A stretch of DNA of 64,000 nt from JBFJKD01 sp041600415 (GTDB lineage: Bacteria; Pseudomonadota; Gammaproteobacteria; Pseudomonadales; Porticoccaceae), in assembly GCA_041600415.1 (NCBI GenBank), contig JBFIKF010000004.1, forward strand, positions 62,001 to 126,000, in the 5' to 3' direction. Shown here in pieces: positions 1 to 9,686 of the stretch. Position numbers and translations under genes: made by a program. The notes below the pieces were generated by a model. It worked only from the letters and a program-made list of their open reading frames with translations. It searched no databases and was not told the origin of the DNA. Within the stretch, counting starts at the first letter, position 1, and each line of letters opens with the position of its first letter.

Positions 1-302
1 GGCAATAACCGCCGCAGCACTTCGTTGCCCAGCTGCTGAACAGCCAGCGTACCCGCAACAGAACCCGCCAGCGCAAAGCCAAGCGCGGGCCCTATCTCCC
101 CGAGCTGCAAATGCCCTTTGCGAAAAAAATTCCAGGCCGATGATGCCGTACCCAGTGCGCTCTGAACCTTATTGGTGGCCAGGGCCTGGAGCGGTGGTAA
201 ACCCGCCCAGAGCAGAGCTGGCAGTGTCAGCAAACCACCCGCTCCGGCCATGGAGGAGATAAACCCTGCGGCAAATGCGATGGTGGTGAGAATTATTGCC
301 AT
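1..302 (-). CDS. TSUP (TauE/SafE) family membrane permease, N-terminal part
   Basis: The reverse strand reads open from an ATG at 302 to the window edge, giving about 100 residues of an N-terminus; the C-terminus lies outside. The start contains a glycine/alanine-rich first helix (FAAGFISSMAGAGG), then LTLPALL and the typical ATNKVQSALGTASS segment, which are signatures of the sulfite exporter TauE/SafE (TSUP) family of inner-membrane permeases. Substrates in this family range from sulfite to sulfonates and cannot be told here. A GGGAGG lies about 23 bases upstream of the ATG, too far for a normal ribosome site, so a non-ATG start slightly upstream is possible. Confidence 0.75.
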   Translation of the reverse strand, partial: MAIILTTIAFAAGFISSMAGAGGLLTLPALLWAGLPPLQALATNKVQSALGTASSAWNFFRKGHLQLGEIGPALGFALAGSVAGTLAVQQLGNEVLRRLL

Positions 303-487
303 TTCGATAGAAACGCTAATAGACACCTCCCGTAGTTGATCGGGGCCGAAGCCGCTCCTATCTTACCACTCCCGTTGCTGGCACCCGTCGCACCCAGGCC
401 GCCGTAGCGCCCCAAGGCAGTCGTCCAGCACGACTTATCACACCCAGAGTCACCGTTAATCAATAATGGGTGACAACACCCAATATA

Positions 488-503
488 CTGTATATATTTA
501 CAG
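488..503. promoter_or_regulatory. LexA (SOS) box upstream of imuA
   Basis: CTGTATATATTTACAG fits the gammaproteobacterial LexA box CTG-N10-CAG with the TA-rich centre. It lies 66 bases upstream of the imuA start codon, so the imuA-imuB-dnaE2 operon should be derepressed by DNA damage. Confidence 0.9.
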
Positions 504-569
504 TATTATCTCAGAACCCTGTTTCCGCGAAAAAACCACCCTGTATAGCAACAGCACAACCCACAGACT

Positions 570-1328
570 ATGAACTCGACACTCGCTTCACTGCTCAAAC
601 GGCCCGATCTCTGGCAGGCCTCGGCAACACCGGATATAACCCACGGCATAGCCACCGGTTATGCGTCTCTGAATGTCAGCCTGCATCAGGGCGGCTGGCC
701 AACCGGCGCCCTGACTGAGCTCCTGTGTCGCCAACCCGGTAGCGGGGAGCTGCAACTGCTGGCGCCGACACTGGCACAACTGAGTGCCGCAGGACGCCCC
801 CTGGTGCTGATCGCACCCCCCCACCTGCCCTATGCACCTGCATGGCAACACTGGAGCATCGGCCTGGAGCACTTGCTGGTGGTCCAGACAACAACCCTGC
901 GCGACCAATTATGGGCGACGGAGCAGGGACTGCGCGCCATCTCGGGGGGCGCCGTCCTGACCTGGCTGACAGCAGCCAACCTCAGCGTACCCCAATTACG
1001 CAAGCTCCAGCTGGCCGCCCAGGCTGGCGCCGGTCTGGCGGTTCTGTTCCGTTCCTGGCAGACGGCAAAGCAGCCCTCGCCAGCGGCATTGCGCATCGCC
1101 GTCGAGTCCAACGCAGATGGCTGCCAGCTCACCATCCTCAAACAGCGGGGTGGCTGGAGCGGGCAATCCGTCCGCTTACGGCGTCCCGATAGTCTTAGCC
1201 AGCGCGCCGTGTCCACGCAGCACCTGCCAACGCCACAACCCGTTTGCACCACGGATTCTGAACCAGACCTCATCTCGCCGCTGCGGATACACCCCTATGC
1301 CCTGCCTCTGCGCCCGGCGTTACAGTGA
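570..1328 (+). CDS. imuA: ImuA, RecA-like accessory factor of SOS mutagenesis
   Basis: A 252-residue protein, the first gene of the ImuA-ImuB-DnaE2 mutasome. ImuA proteins (also annotated SulA-like) have a degenerate RecA/SulA-type fold. The start MNSTLASLLKRPDLW is typical, as is the segment at about 40-60 (GGWPTGALTELL, then RQPGSGELQLL), which stands where RecA has its ATP loop but lacks a proper Walker A lysine. The C-terminus contains HPYALPLRP. A good LexA box lies upstream. imuB begins 9 bases downstream, so the two are co-transcribed. No strong Shine-Dalgarno is visible before the ATG. No lexA2 gene precedes the operon, unlike in some other bacteria. Confidence 0.92.
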   Translation: MNSTLASLLKRPDLWQASATPDITHGIATGYASLNVSLHQGGWPTGALTELLCRQPGSGELQLLAPTLAQLSAAGRPLVLIAPPHLPYAPAWQHWSIGLEHLLVVQTTTLRDQLWATEQGLRAISGGAVLTWLTAANLSVPQLRKLQLAAQAGAGLAVLFRSWQTAKQPSPAALRIAVESNADGCQLTILKQRGGWSGQSVRLRRPDSLSQRAVSTQHLPTPQPVCTTDSEPDLISPLRIHPYALPLRPALQ

Positions 1329-1337
1329 GCGCTTGTT

Positions 1338-2897
1338 ATGCTGTGGCTATGTCTGCATTTACCGCAATTACCCCTGGAAATTTTCGACGACGTTATCGCT
1401 GATCGCCAGGCCAGTGGTACGGGCAACGCTGAAACTACCGGGCAATCACTCTTTAAACCCACAGCGGTGATTAGCGGACACCGCATCGAGTTCTGTAATC
1501 CCGCGGCACTGGCCTGTGGCATTACACCCGACACTCCACTCGGCACGGCATATAGCCTGTGTCCCGAGCTGCACACCAGCAGGCGGGACAGCGCCCGCGA
1601 ACAACGGGCGTTGCAACACCTGGCGTACGGGTGTTACCGCTTTACCTCCATCGTTTGCGTACAGCCCCCGGATAATTTACTACTGGAAATTCAGGGTAGC
1701 CTGAAATTATTTGGCGGCGTGCGCAGATTGTGCGCGCTGATCGCCACAGAGGTCGCCGCACACCGCTACAGTTATACCCCTGGCCTTGCCCCCACCCCCG
1801 CCGCCGCGCAACTGATCAGCCGCGGCGCTGCGGATTCTGTCGCCGCTTTCGATGATCGCACGGGGGCCGTCATCGACGCCACGCTGTTTGATCGCATCCT
1901 GCACACACTGCCCCTGTCCGTAATGGACTGTTCTACCGCGTTGCAGGCCAGTTTACGGCGCACCGGCCTGCGGCAGCTTGGCGATGTGCTGCGCCTGCCC
2001 GCCGCCGCCGTCGGCAAACGCTGTGGCCAGGATCTGCTGCACTATTTACAGCGGGTCACCGGACAGCGGCCAGACCTGCGCAAGACGCTGCAATTGCCAC
2101 CACAATTTAACGACGCACTGGAATTCATGGATGGATTAACCAGTGTCGAAATGCTGCTGTTTCCCATGCGCCGACTATTGCTGGCCCTATGCGGTTATTT
2201 GCGCGCTCGACAACTGCATTGCGGTGGTATCGAATGGCGTTTACAACAACAAAATGGCGCCGCTAAAACCATTGCCCTGTGTTGCGCCAACCCGCGCAAC
2301 GAGGCCGATTATTTTCTATCCCTCAGCCGCCTCAAACTGCCGTCATTGACCCTTGATGCGCCGGTCGAAAAGATCGCGCTAGCCGCCACGGAATTACACC
2401 CCGCGCGCCATGTGGAACGCGATCTGCTTGCGCCCCGCAGTGCTGCAACGGGCAGCGCGAGTACTGGCGATGATGCCATCGGCGAGCTTATCGATCGCCT
2501 GCGCGCACGTCTCGGCGCCAGCGCCATCTCCGGGCTGGCACTGGCCGACAGCCATATTCCGGAATATGCCTGGCAAGTACTCCACACACCCGCTCTACCC
2601 CCGCAGCGCCCGCCCAGCATTCAGCTATCTGATACGACTGATGCTACGGCCTCAACCACCCCACAGCGCCCCGCCTGGTTGTTATCCAGACCGGAAGAAA
2701 TCCAACACCGTGGCCAGCAGCTGTACTGGCGCGGCGTACTGCAACTGCTACAGGGCCCGGAACGTATCGAAGGCGAATGGTGGCATCACCCCGTACGCCG
2801 GGATTACTTTATTGCCCGCCATCCGCAGGGCGCGGTGTACTGGATTTACCGAGAGCTCGACACCCGGCGCTGGTTTGTCCACGGTATTTTTGGTTAA
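1338..2897 (+). CDS. imuB: ImuB, inactive Y-family DNA polymerase homologue
   Basis: A 519-residue Y-family polymerase-like protein beginning MLWLCLHLPQLPLEIF. The metal-binding aspartates normally found in this first strand of active Y-family enzymes are absent, as in other ImuB proteins, which act as a hub joining ImuA, DnaE2 and the beta clamp rather than as polymerases. A finger/palm region (about 1-250), a little-finger-like domain, and the characteristic C-terminal block (RPEEIQHRGQQLYWRGV... GEWW... RRDYFIAR... WFVHGIFG) are all visible. The stop codon sits 4 bases before the dnaE2 GTG start, consistent with translational coupling. Confidence 0.92.
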   Translation: MLWLCLHLPQLPLEIFDDVIADRQASGTGNAETTGQSLFKPTAVISGHRIEFCNPAALACGITPDTPLGTAYSLCPELHTSRRDSAREQRALQHLAYGCYRFTSIVCVQPPDNLLLEIQGSLKLFGGVRRLCALIATEVAAHRYSYTPGLAPTPAAAQLISRGAADSVAAFDDRTGAVIDATLFDRILHTLPLSVMDCSTALQASLRRTGLRQLGDVLRLPAAAVGKRCGQDLLHYLQRVTGQRPDLRKTLQLPPQFNDALEFMDGLTSVEMLLFPMRRLLLALCGYLRARQLHCGGIEWRLQQQNGAAKTIALCCANPRNEADYFLSLSRLKLPSLTLDAPVEKIALAATELHPARHVERDLLAPRSAATGSASTGDDAIGELIDRLRARLGASAISGLALADSHIPEYAWQVLHTPALPPQRPPSIQLSDTTDATASTTPQRPAWLLSRPEEIQHRGQQLYWRGVLQLLQGPERIEGEWWHHPVRRDYFIARHPQGAVYWIYRELDTRRWFVHGIFG

Positions 2898-2901
2898 CGC
2901 C

Positions 2902-5900
2902 GTGTACGCAGAATTACACTGCCTGAGTAACTTCACATTTCTGCGTGGCGCCTCCCACCCCGCGGAGCTGGTGAGACGCGCTGCGGAACTGGGCTACCAC
3001 GCCCTGGCCATCACCGACGAATGCTCTCTGGCTGGTGTGGTCAAGGCTCATGTCGCCGCGCGTGAACAAAATATTCAATTGATTATCGGCAGTGAATTTT
3101 ATTTACAGGAGCAATGCAAACTGATTCTGCTCGCGCCAGATCGCGCCGCCTATGGCGAACTCTCAGCCCTGATCACCCTGGCCCGCCGCCGCAGTCCCAA
3201 GGGAGCGTATCGCCTCGCACTGGCAGATATTCAGCGCCGTATACGACGCTGCCTGGCGATCTGGCCAGCGGCCCTCGAGGCGCCGCAAGCTGTCGAGATT
3301 GGTCGCAGGCTGTGCACAATGTTTGGCAGTCGCCTGTGGCTCGGAGTCACGCGACTCCTGCGCAGCGACGAACAGGCCAGCTATCTGCAGCTGTATACCC
3401 TTGCACAGACCCTCGGCATTCCCATGGTCGCCTGTGGCGATGTACATATGCACGAGCGCACCCGCAAACCGTTACAGGATACCCTCACCGCCATTCGCCT
3501 CAATACCAGCATTCCACAACTGGGCACCCGCTTGCAGGCCAACAGCGAGCGCTACCTGCGCCCCATCTCCACGCTGCAACGCCTGTACCCTGAAGCGCTG
3601 CTCCACGAAACCCTCAATATCAGCGCGCGCTGCCACTTCTCCCTCGACGAATTGCGCTACGAATATCCTGCGGAAGTCGTACCCGCAGGGGTGACACCCC
3701 ATCAGCATCTGCGCGATCTGGTGATGGCTGGCGCCGGGCAGCGCTGGCCACAGACAATACCATCAGCCATACAAGCCACCATCGAGCGGGAATTAACGCT
3801 GATTCGTGAATTGCACTACGAGTACTATTTTTTAACGGTCTACGATATTGTGCAATTCGCCCGCGGTCGCGGCATTCTGTGTCAGGGTCGCGGCTCCGCC
3901 GCTAACTCAGTAGTGTGTTACTGCCTGTTTATCACCGAAGTGTCCCCCACCCGTGTGGCCCTGTTATTTGAACGTTTTATTTCCAAAGAGCGGGACGAGC
4001 CGCCGGATATCGACGTGGATTTTGAACACGAGCGGCGCGAAGAGGTGATTCAGTATATTTACAAAAAGTATTCCCGCGAACGCGCCGCACTGGCGGCCAC
4101 CGTGATCACCTATCGCACTCGTAGCGCCATACGGGATGTTGGCAAAGCCCTCGGTTTGCCCCCGCCACTGGTGGATCAATTGGCGACCTCTCTTGCCTGG
4201 TGGGATCGCAGTGGCGATTTACAACAACGCTTTGTCGAGAACAACCTGCTCGACCATCAAGCACTGGCACAACATTTTCTGTCGCTGGTGCAGGCAATTC
4301 TCGGCTTTCCCCGACACCTGTCCCAGCATGTTGGCGGCTTTATTATCAGCGCGGGGCCAATCAATCAACTGGTACCAGTGGAAAACGCCAGCATGCCCGA
4401 GCGCACGGTAATTCAGTGGGACAAGGAAGACATCGAGGCCCTCGGCTTGATGAAAGTGGATGTTCTCGCTCTCGGTATGCTCAGTGCCATTCGTAAATGC
4501 CTGGAGCTGGTGCGCGATTACAGCGCCGCGGTTCCCAACCTGCAGGCGATTCCGGAAAACGATCGTGCCACCTACGATATGCTGTGCCGGGGCGACACTA
4601 TCGGTGTCTTTCAGGTGGAGTCCCGCGCGCAAATGTCCATGCTGCCCAGACTGCGCCCACGCTGTTACTACGACCTGGTTATTCAGGTCGCGATCGTGCG
4701 CCCCGGTCCGATTCAGGGCGATATGGTGCATCCCTACCTGAAGCGACGACAAAACCCTGCGGCGGTAACTTATCCCAGCGCGGCAATAGAGGCTGTGCTG
4801 AAAAGCACCCTGGGCATTCCTATTTTTCAGGAACAGGTTATCCGGCTCGCCATGGTGGCCGCCGGTTTCAGCGGTGGCGAAGCCGACCAGTTGCGCCGGG
4901 CCATGGCCAGCTGGGGTAAAAACGGCAACCTGATGAAATTCGAAAACAAACTGGTTAACGGTATGTTAGCGCGGGGTTACAGCGAGGATTTTGCGCGGCG
5001 CCTGTTCGAACAGATCAAGGGGTTCGGCGGTTACGGGTTCCCCGAATCCCATTCCGCCAGCTTTGCCCTGCTCGCCTATGTGTCCGCATGGCTAAAATGT
5101 CATCATCCCGCCGCATTTTGCTGCGCATTGCTCAATAGCCAGCCTATGGGCTTTTATTCCACCTCCCAGTTGGTGCAGGACGCGCGACGTCACGGCATTA
5201 ACGTACTGCCGGTGGATATTCGCCACAGCCGCTGGGAGCATCAACTGGAACTGCCGGCGGACAAGGTTAGCGCACAGCGACAACCCGCATTACGTCTTGG
5301 ATTGCGCCTTGTGAAAGGACTGGGCAAGGAAACTGCGCAGCGCATCGCCAGCGAGGGCAGCGCACAACCTTTTGCCAGCATCAACGACCTTGCCCATCGC
5401 GCTCGCCTCAATAAAAAGGAAATGCAGGCGCTGGCCGGTGCCAATGCGCTACAGGCCATTAGCGGTGATCGACATCAGGCCCACTGGCAGGTGCTGGGGG
5501 TTGAAACACCGCGTCCTCTATTAACCAAAACAGATCGCGCCATCGACGCGAAAAGTAGATCGCAGCAATCACAACAAGCGCAACAGAGAGAACCCGTGCA
5601 TGACAACCAGCGCGTAACTCTGCCTGTCCCCACCGAAGTGGATGAGATGCTGGCGGATTACCACAGCACTGGACTCACCCTTAACCGCCACCCTATGGCC
5701 CTGTTGCGCGACCACGCAGTCTTTCGTCACTGCAAACGCCAATGTGATTTGAGCGCCCTCAACAATAATCGTTTTGTGCGCGTCGCTGGACTGGTCACCG
5801 GGCGACAACGACCCGGTAGCGCCTCGGGAGTGGTGTTTCTCACACTGGAAGATGAAACCGGAAATATCAACATCATTGTCTGGAAGGATTTACAAAACCG

Positions 5901-6051
5901 CTATCGGCAGGCGTTACTGGGCGCTCAATTGGCGATGATCAAGGGTATTATGGAATGCAAAAACGAAGTGATTCACGTGATAGCGGGCGAAATTATTGAT
6001 TACAGTCACCTGCTCGCAGAACTCGCGGTTACCTCCAGGGATTTTCGCTAG
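2902..6051 (+). CDS. dnaE2: DnaE2, error-prone DNA polymerase III alpha subunit
   Basis: A 1049-residue C-family polymerase, the catalytic part of the SOS mutasome used for translesion synthesis. The GTG at 2902 is chosen because the protein then begins VYAELHCLSNFTFLRGASHP, which is how DnaE2 proteins start. The open frame continues upstream to 2410, but that part is an imuB shadow. The PHP domain is at the N-terminus, with the DnaE2-style TDECSLAGV. The polymerase motif PPDIDVDFEHERR (about residues 368-380) carries the catalytic aspartates, followed by KEDIEALGLMKVDVLALGML. A C-terminal OB-fold is at about 955-1000 (RVAGLVTGRQRP... FLTLEDETGNINIIVW). The length matches the family. Confidence 0.95.
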   Translation: MYAELHCLSNFTFLRGASHPAELVRRAAELGYHALAITDECSLAGVVKAHVAAREQNIQLIIGSEFYLQEQCKLILLAPDRAAYGELSALITLARRRSPKGAYRLALADIQRRIRRCLAIWPAALEAPQAVEIGRRLCTMFGSRLWLGVTRLLRSDEQASYLQLYTLAQTLGIPMVACGDVHMHERTRKPLQDTLTAIRLNTSIPQLGTRLQANSERYLRPISTLQRLYPEALLHETLNISARCHFSLDELRYEYPAEVVPAGVTPHQHLRDLVMAGAGQRWPQTIPSAIQATIERELTLIRELHYEYYFLTVYDIVQFARGRGILCQGRGSAANSVVCYCLFITEVSPTRVALLFERFISKERDEPPDIDVDFEHERREEVIQYIYKKYSRERAALAATVITYRTRSAIRDVGKALGLPPPLVDQLATSLAWWDRSGDLQQRFVENNLLDHQALAQHFLSLVQAILGFPRHLSQHVGGFIISAGPINQLVPVENASMPERTVIQWDKEDIEALGLMKVDVLALGMLSAIRKCLELVRDYSAAVPNLQAIPENDRATYDMLCRGDTIGVFQVESRAQMSMLPRLRPRCYYDLVIQVAIVRPGPIQGDMVHPYLKRRQNPAAVTYPSAAIEAVLKSTLGIPIFQEQVIRLAMVAAGFSGGEADQLRRAMASWGKNGNLMKFENKLVNGMLARGYSEDFARRLFEQIKGFGGYGFPESHSASFALLAYVSAWLKCHHPAAFCCALLNSQPMGFYSTSQLVQDARRHGINVLPVDIRHSRWEHQLELPADKVSAQRQPALRLGLRLVKGLGKETAQRIASEGSAQPFASINDLAHRARLNKKEMQALAGANALQAISGDRHQAHWQVLGVETPRPLLTKTDRAIDAKSRSQQSQQAQQREPVHDNQRVTLPVPTEVDEMLADYHSTGLTLNRHPMALLRDHAVFRHCKRQCDLSALNNNRFVRVAGLVTGRQRPGSASGVVFLTLEDETGNINIIVWKDLQNRYRQALLGAQLAMIKGIMECKNEVIHVIAGEIIDYSHLLAELAVTSRDFR

Positions 6052-6098
6052 ACTCAATTTTTCATGGGCTATTTCAGAAAATACACTACTAACAGAAA

Positions 6099-7778
6099 TT
6101 ACTTTGCCTGCTGTGCTTCTTGCAATAGATCAAGGGCCAACGCCTCGGCAACTTTAATGCCATCAATTCCCGCCGACAAAATACCGCCCGCGTACCCGGC
6201 GCCTTCACCGGCGGGATATAAACCCCTGGTATTGATACTGTGAAAATCTGCTCCGCGTTTGATACAAATGGGCGAAGACGTGCGGGTTTCAACCGCCGTT
6301 AGCAGGGCATTGGGCATGGCAAATCCTTTTATATACTTATCAAATACCGGAATGGCCTCGCGAATGGCGGCAATGGCAAATGCCGGCAGGGCCTGCGATA
6401 AATCTCCCAGGGTAATACCGGGCTGGTAGGACGGGGCAATACCAGCCAACTGGGTGGAGGGTATGCCCTGCAAAAAATCCCCCACTAACTGCGCGGGCGC
6501 ATTGTAATTTTCGCCCCCCAGGCGATAGGCCAGCTGTTCCAGTTTACGTTGCAGGTCAATGCCCGCTAACACGTGCTCCGGGTAGTCTTGCTCGGGTGTA
6601 ACACCCACCACAATGGCGGCATTGGCATTGCGTTCGTTGCGGGAATATTGCGACATACCATTGGTCACCACATGACCTTCCTCCGAACTGGCCGCCACCA
6701 CGGTGCCACCGGGACACATACAAAAACTGTAGACACTGCGGCCATTGGCACAATGGTGTACCAGTTTGTAGTCCGCGGCACCCAGCAATGGGTGTCCGGC
6801 CTGGGCGCCAAAGCGCGCACTGTCAATCAGTGCTTGTGGGTGTTCAATCCGAAAACCAATGGAAAATGGCTTGGCTTCGATGTACACGCCTTGCTGCAGC
6901 AGCATTGCAAATGTATCGCGGGCGCTGTGACCGATCGCCAAAATAATATGGCGACTGTACAGGCTTGTGCCATTCGTCAGGGTTACGCCGGTAATTTGGC
7001 CGTCGCTATCGCTACCCGCGCCCTGTGTACCCGCACCATCTACAACATCGCGGTGAATGCTTTCCACCTTGCAATCAAACCGGATTTCACCACCCAAACG
7101 AGTGATTTCGGCGCGCATGTTTTCCACCATCTTGACCAGTTTAAAGGTGCCAATATGGGGTTTGCTGACGGTTAAAATTTCCGAGGGCGCACCGGCCGCC
7201 ACAAATTCGGTTAACACCTTGCGACCTAAATGACGCTTGTCCTTGACCTGGCTATAAAGTTTACCGTCGGAGAATGTGCCCGCGCCGCCTTCTCCAAACT
7301 GTACGTTCGATTCAGTGTGTAACTTGCGCTTGCGCCAAAAATCCCAGGTGTCGCGGGTGCGCTGGCGCACGTCCTGTCCGCGCTCCAGCACAATCGGCTT
7401 CAGTCCCATCTGCGCCAGCACCAGTGCCGCCAAAATACCGCAGGGCCCAAACCCAATAACAATGGGCCGTTGTTGATGGCCTGCCGGAAATTCCCCAGGT
7501 GCCTGTGCCACAAAGTGATAATTAGTCTCCGGGCTTGGCCCTACCCAGGATTGCCCAGCAAATTTCTCCAATACAATTTGGTCCGCTGTCACATCGAGCG
7601 TCACATCCAATTGATAAACAAGCGAGATACTATGCTTCTTACGCGCGTCGTAGCTGCGTTTAAAAATGCTAAAAGCTATCAAGTCGCGCGGCTGAATAGC
7701 CAGGCGCTTAACGATGGCGTCAACCAGATCCGCCTCGCTATGCTCGAGAGGCAGTTTAATATCGTTAAGTCGCAGCAT
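6099..7778 (-). CDS. NAD(P)/FAD-dependent dehydrogenase of the COG2509 type
   Basis: A 559-residue cytosolic flavoprotein. A first domain of about 100 residues (MLRLNDIKLPLEHSEADL...) is followed by a Rossmann glycine-rich motif at about 108-125 (GFGPCGILAALVLAQMG) and the segment QFGEGGAGTFSDGKL. The C-terminus ends with GEGAGYAGGILSAGIDG, the second FAD-contacting motif. This layout is that of the conserved bacterial FAD-dependent dehydrogenases (COG2509), whose substrates are mostly unknown. There is no signal peptide. It stands alone on the minus strand, tail to tail with dnaE2, with 47 bases between them. Confidence 0.85.
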   Translation of the reverse strand: MLRLNDIKLPLEHSEADLVDAIVKRLAIQPRDLIAFSIFKRSYDARKKHSISLVYQLDVTLDVTADQIVLEKFAGQSWVGPSPETNYHFVAQAPGEFPAGHQQRPIVIGFGPCGILAALVLAQMGLKPIVLERGQDVRQRTRDTWDFWRKRKLHTESNVQFGEGGAGTFSDGKLYSQVKDKRHLGRKVLTEFVAAGAPSEILTVSKPHIGTFKLVKMVENMRAEITRLGGEIRFDCKVESIHRDVVDGAGTQGAGSDSDGQITGVTLTNGTSLYSRHIILAIGHSARDTFAMLLQQGVYIEAKPFSIGFRIEHPQALIDSARFGAQAGHPLLGAADYKLVHHCANGRSVYSFCMCPGGTVVAASSEEGHVVTNGMSQYSRNERNANAAIVVGVTPEQDYPEHVLAGIDLQRKLEQLAYRLGGENYNAPAQLVGDFLQGIPSTQLAGIAPSYQPGITLGDLSQALPAFAIAAIREAIPVFDKYIKGFAMPNALLTAVETRTSSPICIKRGADFHSINTRGLYPAGEGAGYAGGILSAGIDGIKVAEALALDLLQEAQQAK

Positions 7779-7954
7779 AATTTGGCTACGTTTCTTTCCA
7801 CCAGTAAAATTGCAACATGTCTACTCGCCAACTATTCGGCCGCAAAATATTAGCACGGCGCAACTTGCACACTCCATCAGTACACGGTTGTTCAACACTA
7901 ACCATCCGCCTGCCCCCATCCGCAACACCACCCACATGCCGGGGACCCATACGG

Positions 7955-9250
7955 TTAAACAACTAACCCGGCGCTATAACCGGACGACCAGGCCCACTGA
8001 AAATTGAACCCGCCAAGCTGCCCGGTAACGTCCAGCACTTCACCAATAAAATACAGCCCCGGCTGATGTTTGACCTCCATGGTTTTGGAGCTGATGGCGC
8101 TGGTATCGACGCCCCCCAGAGTCACCTCAGCGGTGCGATAACCTTCCGTGGCCGATGGTTTTAAACGCCAACGGTTAAATTGCTCCCCAATGAGCTGTAG
8201 TTTTCCATCACTCAACTCGGCCAACGGTGTATCGGCCAATTCCACCCACCACAGGGTCTGTAACTCCCCAACCAGCGCTTTTGGCAGTTTTTGCGTGAAT
8301 AATGCTTTCAACAGGCTTTTTCCCTGGCGATGTTTAGCGTCAACTAACCATTGGCCGGCATCGATACCGGGTAGCAGGTCAACAAATATTTCATCCCCCG
8401 GTTTCCAGTAGCTGGATATCTGCAATATCGCCGGGCCACTGATACCGCGATGGGTAAACAGCAGGTTTTCCGTAAAGCGCTGCCCGTTGCAACGCACCGC
8501 TACTTCTACTGCCACCCCGGCCAAACGTTCGCACATCAGTTTCAGGGAACTGGTAAACATAAACGGTACCAACCCGGCTCGACGTTGTGTAACGGCCAAT
8601 CCAAATTGTTGGGCAATCTCGTAACCCGCGCCACTGCCACCTAACGTGGGGACCGACAGCGCGCCCGTGGCGATGACCAAAGAGTTACATACCACAAACA
8701 TTGGTCCGGCAGATTTCTGAGTGTCTGACCCGCGACTTTCGGCTAGCTCAATCCGATAGCTGGCGCGGCATTGCGATTGCGTATCTTGCGGTAGCTCAGC
8801 TGGTGAGTTTGCCGCGGAAACGGCTGGCAACGACGTAATCCCACCGATATCGCAGTGGGTTTTTATAACTACTCCCGCGGCGCGACATTCTTCCAGCAAC
8901 ATCGTCACGATTTCTTTAGCAGAGAGTTTGCAAAACAACTGGCTGTGTTTGCGCTCCTCGTAGGCAATACCGTGGCGCTCGACCATGGCGACAAAATCCC
9001 ACTGGGTGTAGCGACTCAGAGCCGCTTTACAAAAATGTGGATTGCCCGAAATAAAATTATCCGGTTCGACCACATAGTTGGTGAAGTTACAGCGCCCCCC
9101 ACCAGACATCAGTATTTTTTTACCGACTTTGTTGGCTTTCTCCAGTACCAACACGCGCCGACCGCGGTCCGCGGCCGTAGCCGCGCACAGCAGACCTGCG
9201 GCACCTGCACCGAGAATAACGACGTCGTAATTTATAGAAGACTGTATCAA
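7955..9250 (-). CDS. HI0933/YhiN-family flavoprotein
   Basis: A 431-residue FAD-binding protein. The N-terminal dinucleotide-binding motif DVVILGAGAAGLLCAATAAD is at about 9-28, followed by VLEKANKVGKKILMSGGGRCNFTN, diagnostic of the HI0933/YhiN (BaiN/RdsA-like) family. The C-terminus has the usual VTLGGVDTSAISSKTMEVK and GEVLDVTGQLGGFNFQWAWSSG blocks. The function in most bacteria is unsettled. The only in-frame start near the beginning is a TTG at 9250 (MIQSSINYD); no ATG precedes the FAD motif, so TTG is accepted. A 176-base gap separates it from the COG2509 flavoprotein gene. Confidence 0.87.
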   Translation of the reverse strand: MIQSSINYDVVILGAGAAGLLCAATAADRGRRVLVLEKANKVGKKILMSGGGRCNFTNYVVEPDNFISGNPHFCKAALSRYTQWDFVAMVERHGIAYEERKHSQLFCKLSAKEIVTMLLEECRAAGVVIKTHCDIGGITSLPAVSAANSPAELPQDTQSQCRASYRIELAESRGSDTQKSAGPMFVVCNSLVIATGALSVPTLGGSGAGYEIAQQFGLAVTQRRAGLVPFMFTSSLKLMCERLAGVAVEVAVRCNGQRFTENLLFTHRGISGPAILQISSYWKPGDEIFVDLLPGIDAGQWLVDAKHRQGKSLLKALFTQKLPKALVGELQTLWWVELADTPLAELSDGKLQLIGEQFNRWRLKPSATEGYRTAEVTLGGVDTSAISSKTMEVKHQPGLYFIGEVLDVTGQLGGFNFQWAWSSGYSAGLVV

Positions 9251-9304
9251 CGGATTGTTGTCCAGAAACCCATATGCGAGGCAGCAACTGTTGCCTGGAG
9301 ATAG

Positions 9305-9634
9305 TTAACGCTTGTTCTTCAGGCGACGATTACCCGCCTTGTCGGCACTGTATTCCACAAACCAGTTATCCAGCGCCTGTTGTTTCTGGGCCTGGTGTTG
9401 CGCCGTAGCAGACATCTGGGCTTGCGCGCACAGTTCGAGCGCAATGGCGTGTGCCCGCTCGGGTGCTTCAGGATCGCCTATCAACAGTCCATCACGACTC
9501 AGTTGTTCGGTCAGCACGGTCGCCGCGTTGTCACACTCCAGATTAATTCGGTCGTCCGTGCTCGCGAACACAAAACCGTTAGTCGACGCCAAAGCAAGAA
9601 ATAACAGGCAGTTCAAAAATAGATTGTATTGCAT
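9305..9634 (-). CDS. small secreted protein of unknown function
   Basis: A 109-residue protein with a clear signal peptide (NLFLNCLLFLALASTNGFVFAS, cleavage near residue 25). The mature part is small, charged and probably helical, with two cysteines (LECDNAATVL and LELCAQAQ) that could form a disulfide in the periplasm. I do not recognise the family. It lies 54 bases downstream of the HI0933-type gene on the same strand orientation, so it is transcribed towards the FAD dehydrogenase gene region from its own promoter or from nothing visible. Confidence 0.6.
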   Translation of the reverse strand: MQYNLFLNCLLFLALASTNGFVFASTDDRINLECDNAATVLTEQLSRDGLLIGDPEAPERAHAIALELCAQAQMSATAQHQAQKQQALDNWFVEYSADKAGNRRLKNKR

Positions 9635-9686
9635 CGTGTTTCAGGTCCCTGATGGCAACTGGCGGCATTGTAACAACTAATTCTGA

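Noticed and set aside
470..718. Plus-strand frame of 82 codons at the LexA box and imuA start
   Set aside because: It overlaps imuA in another frame, starts before the LexA box, has no ribosome site and no family likeness.
2410..2901. N-terminal extension of the DnaE2 frame
   Set aside because: It is the shadow of imuB; DnaE2 similarity begins at VYAELHCLSNF from the GTG at 2902.
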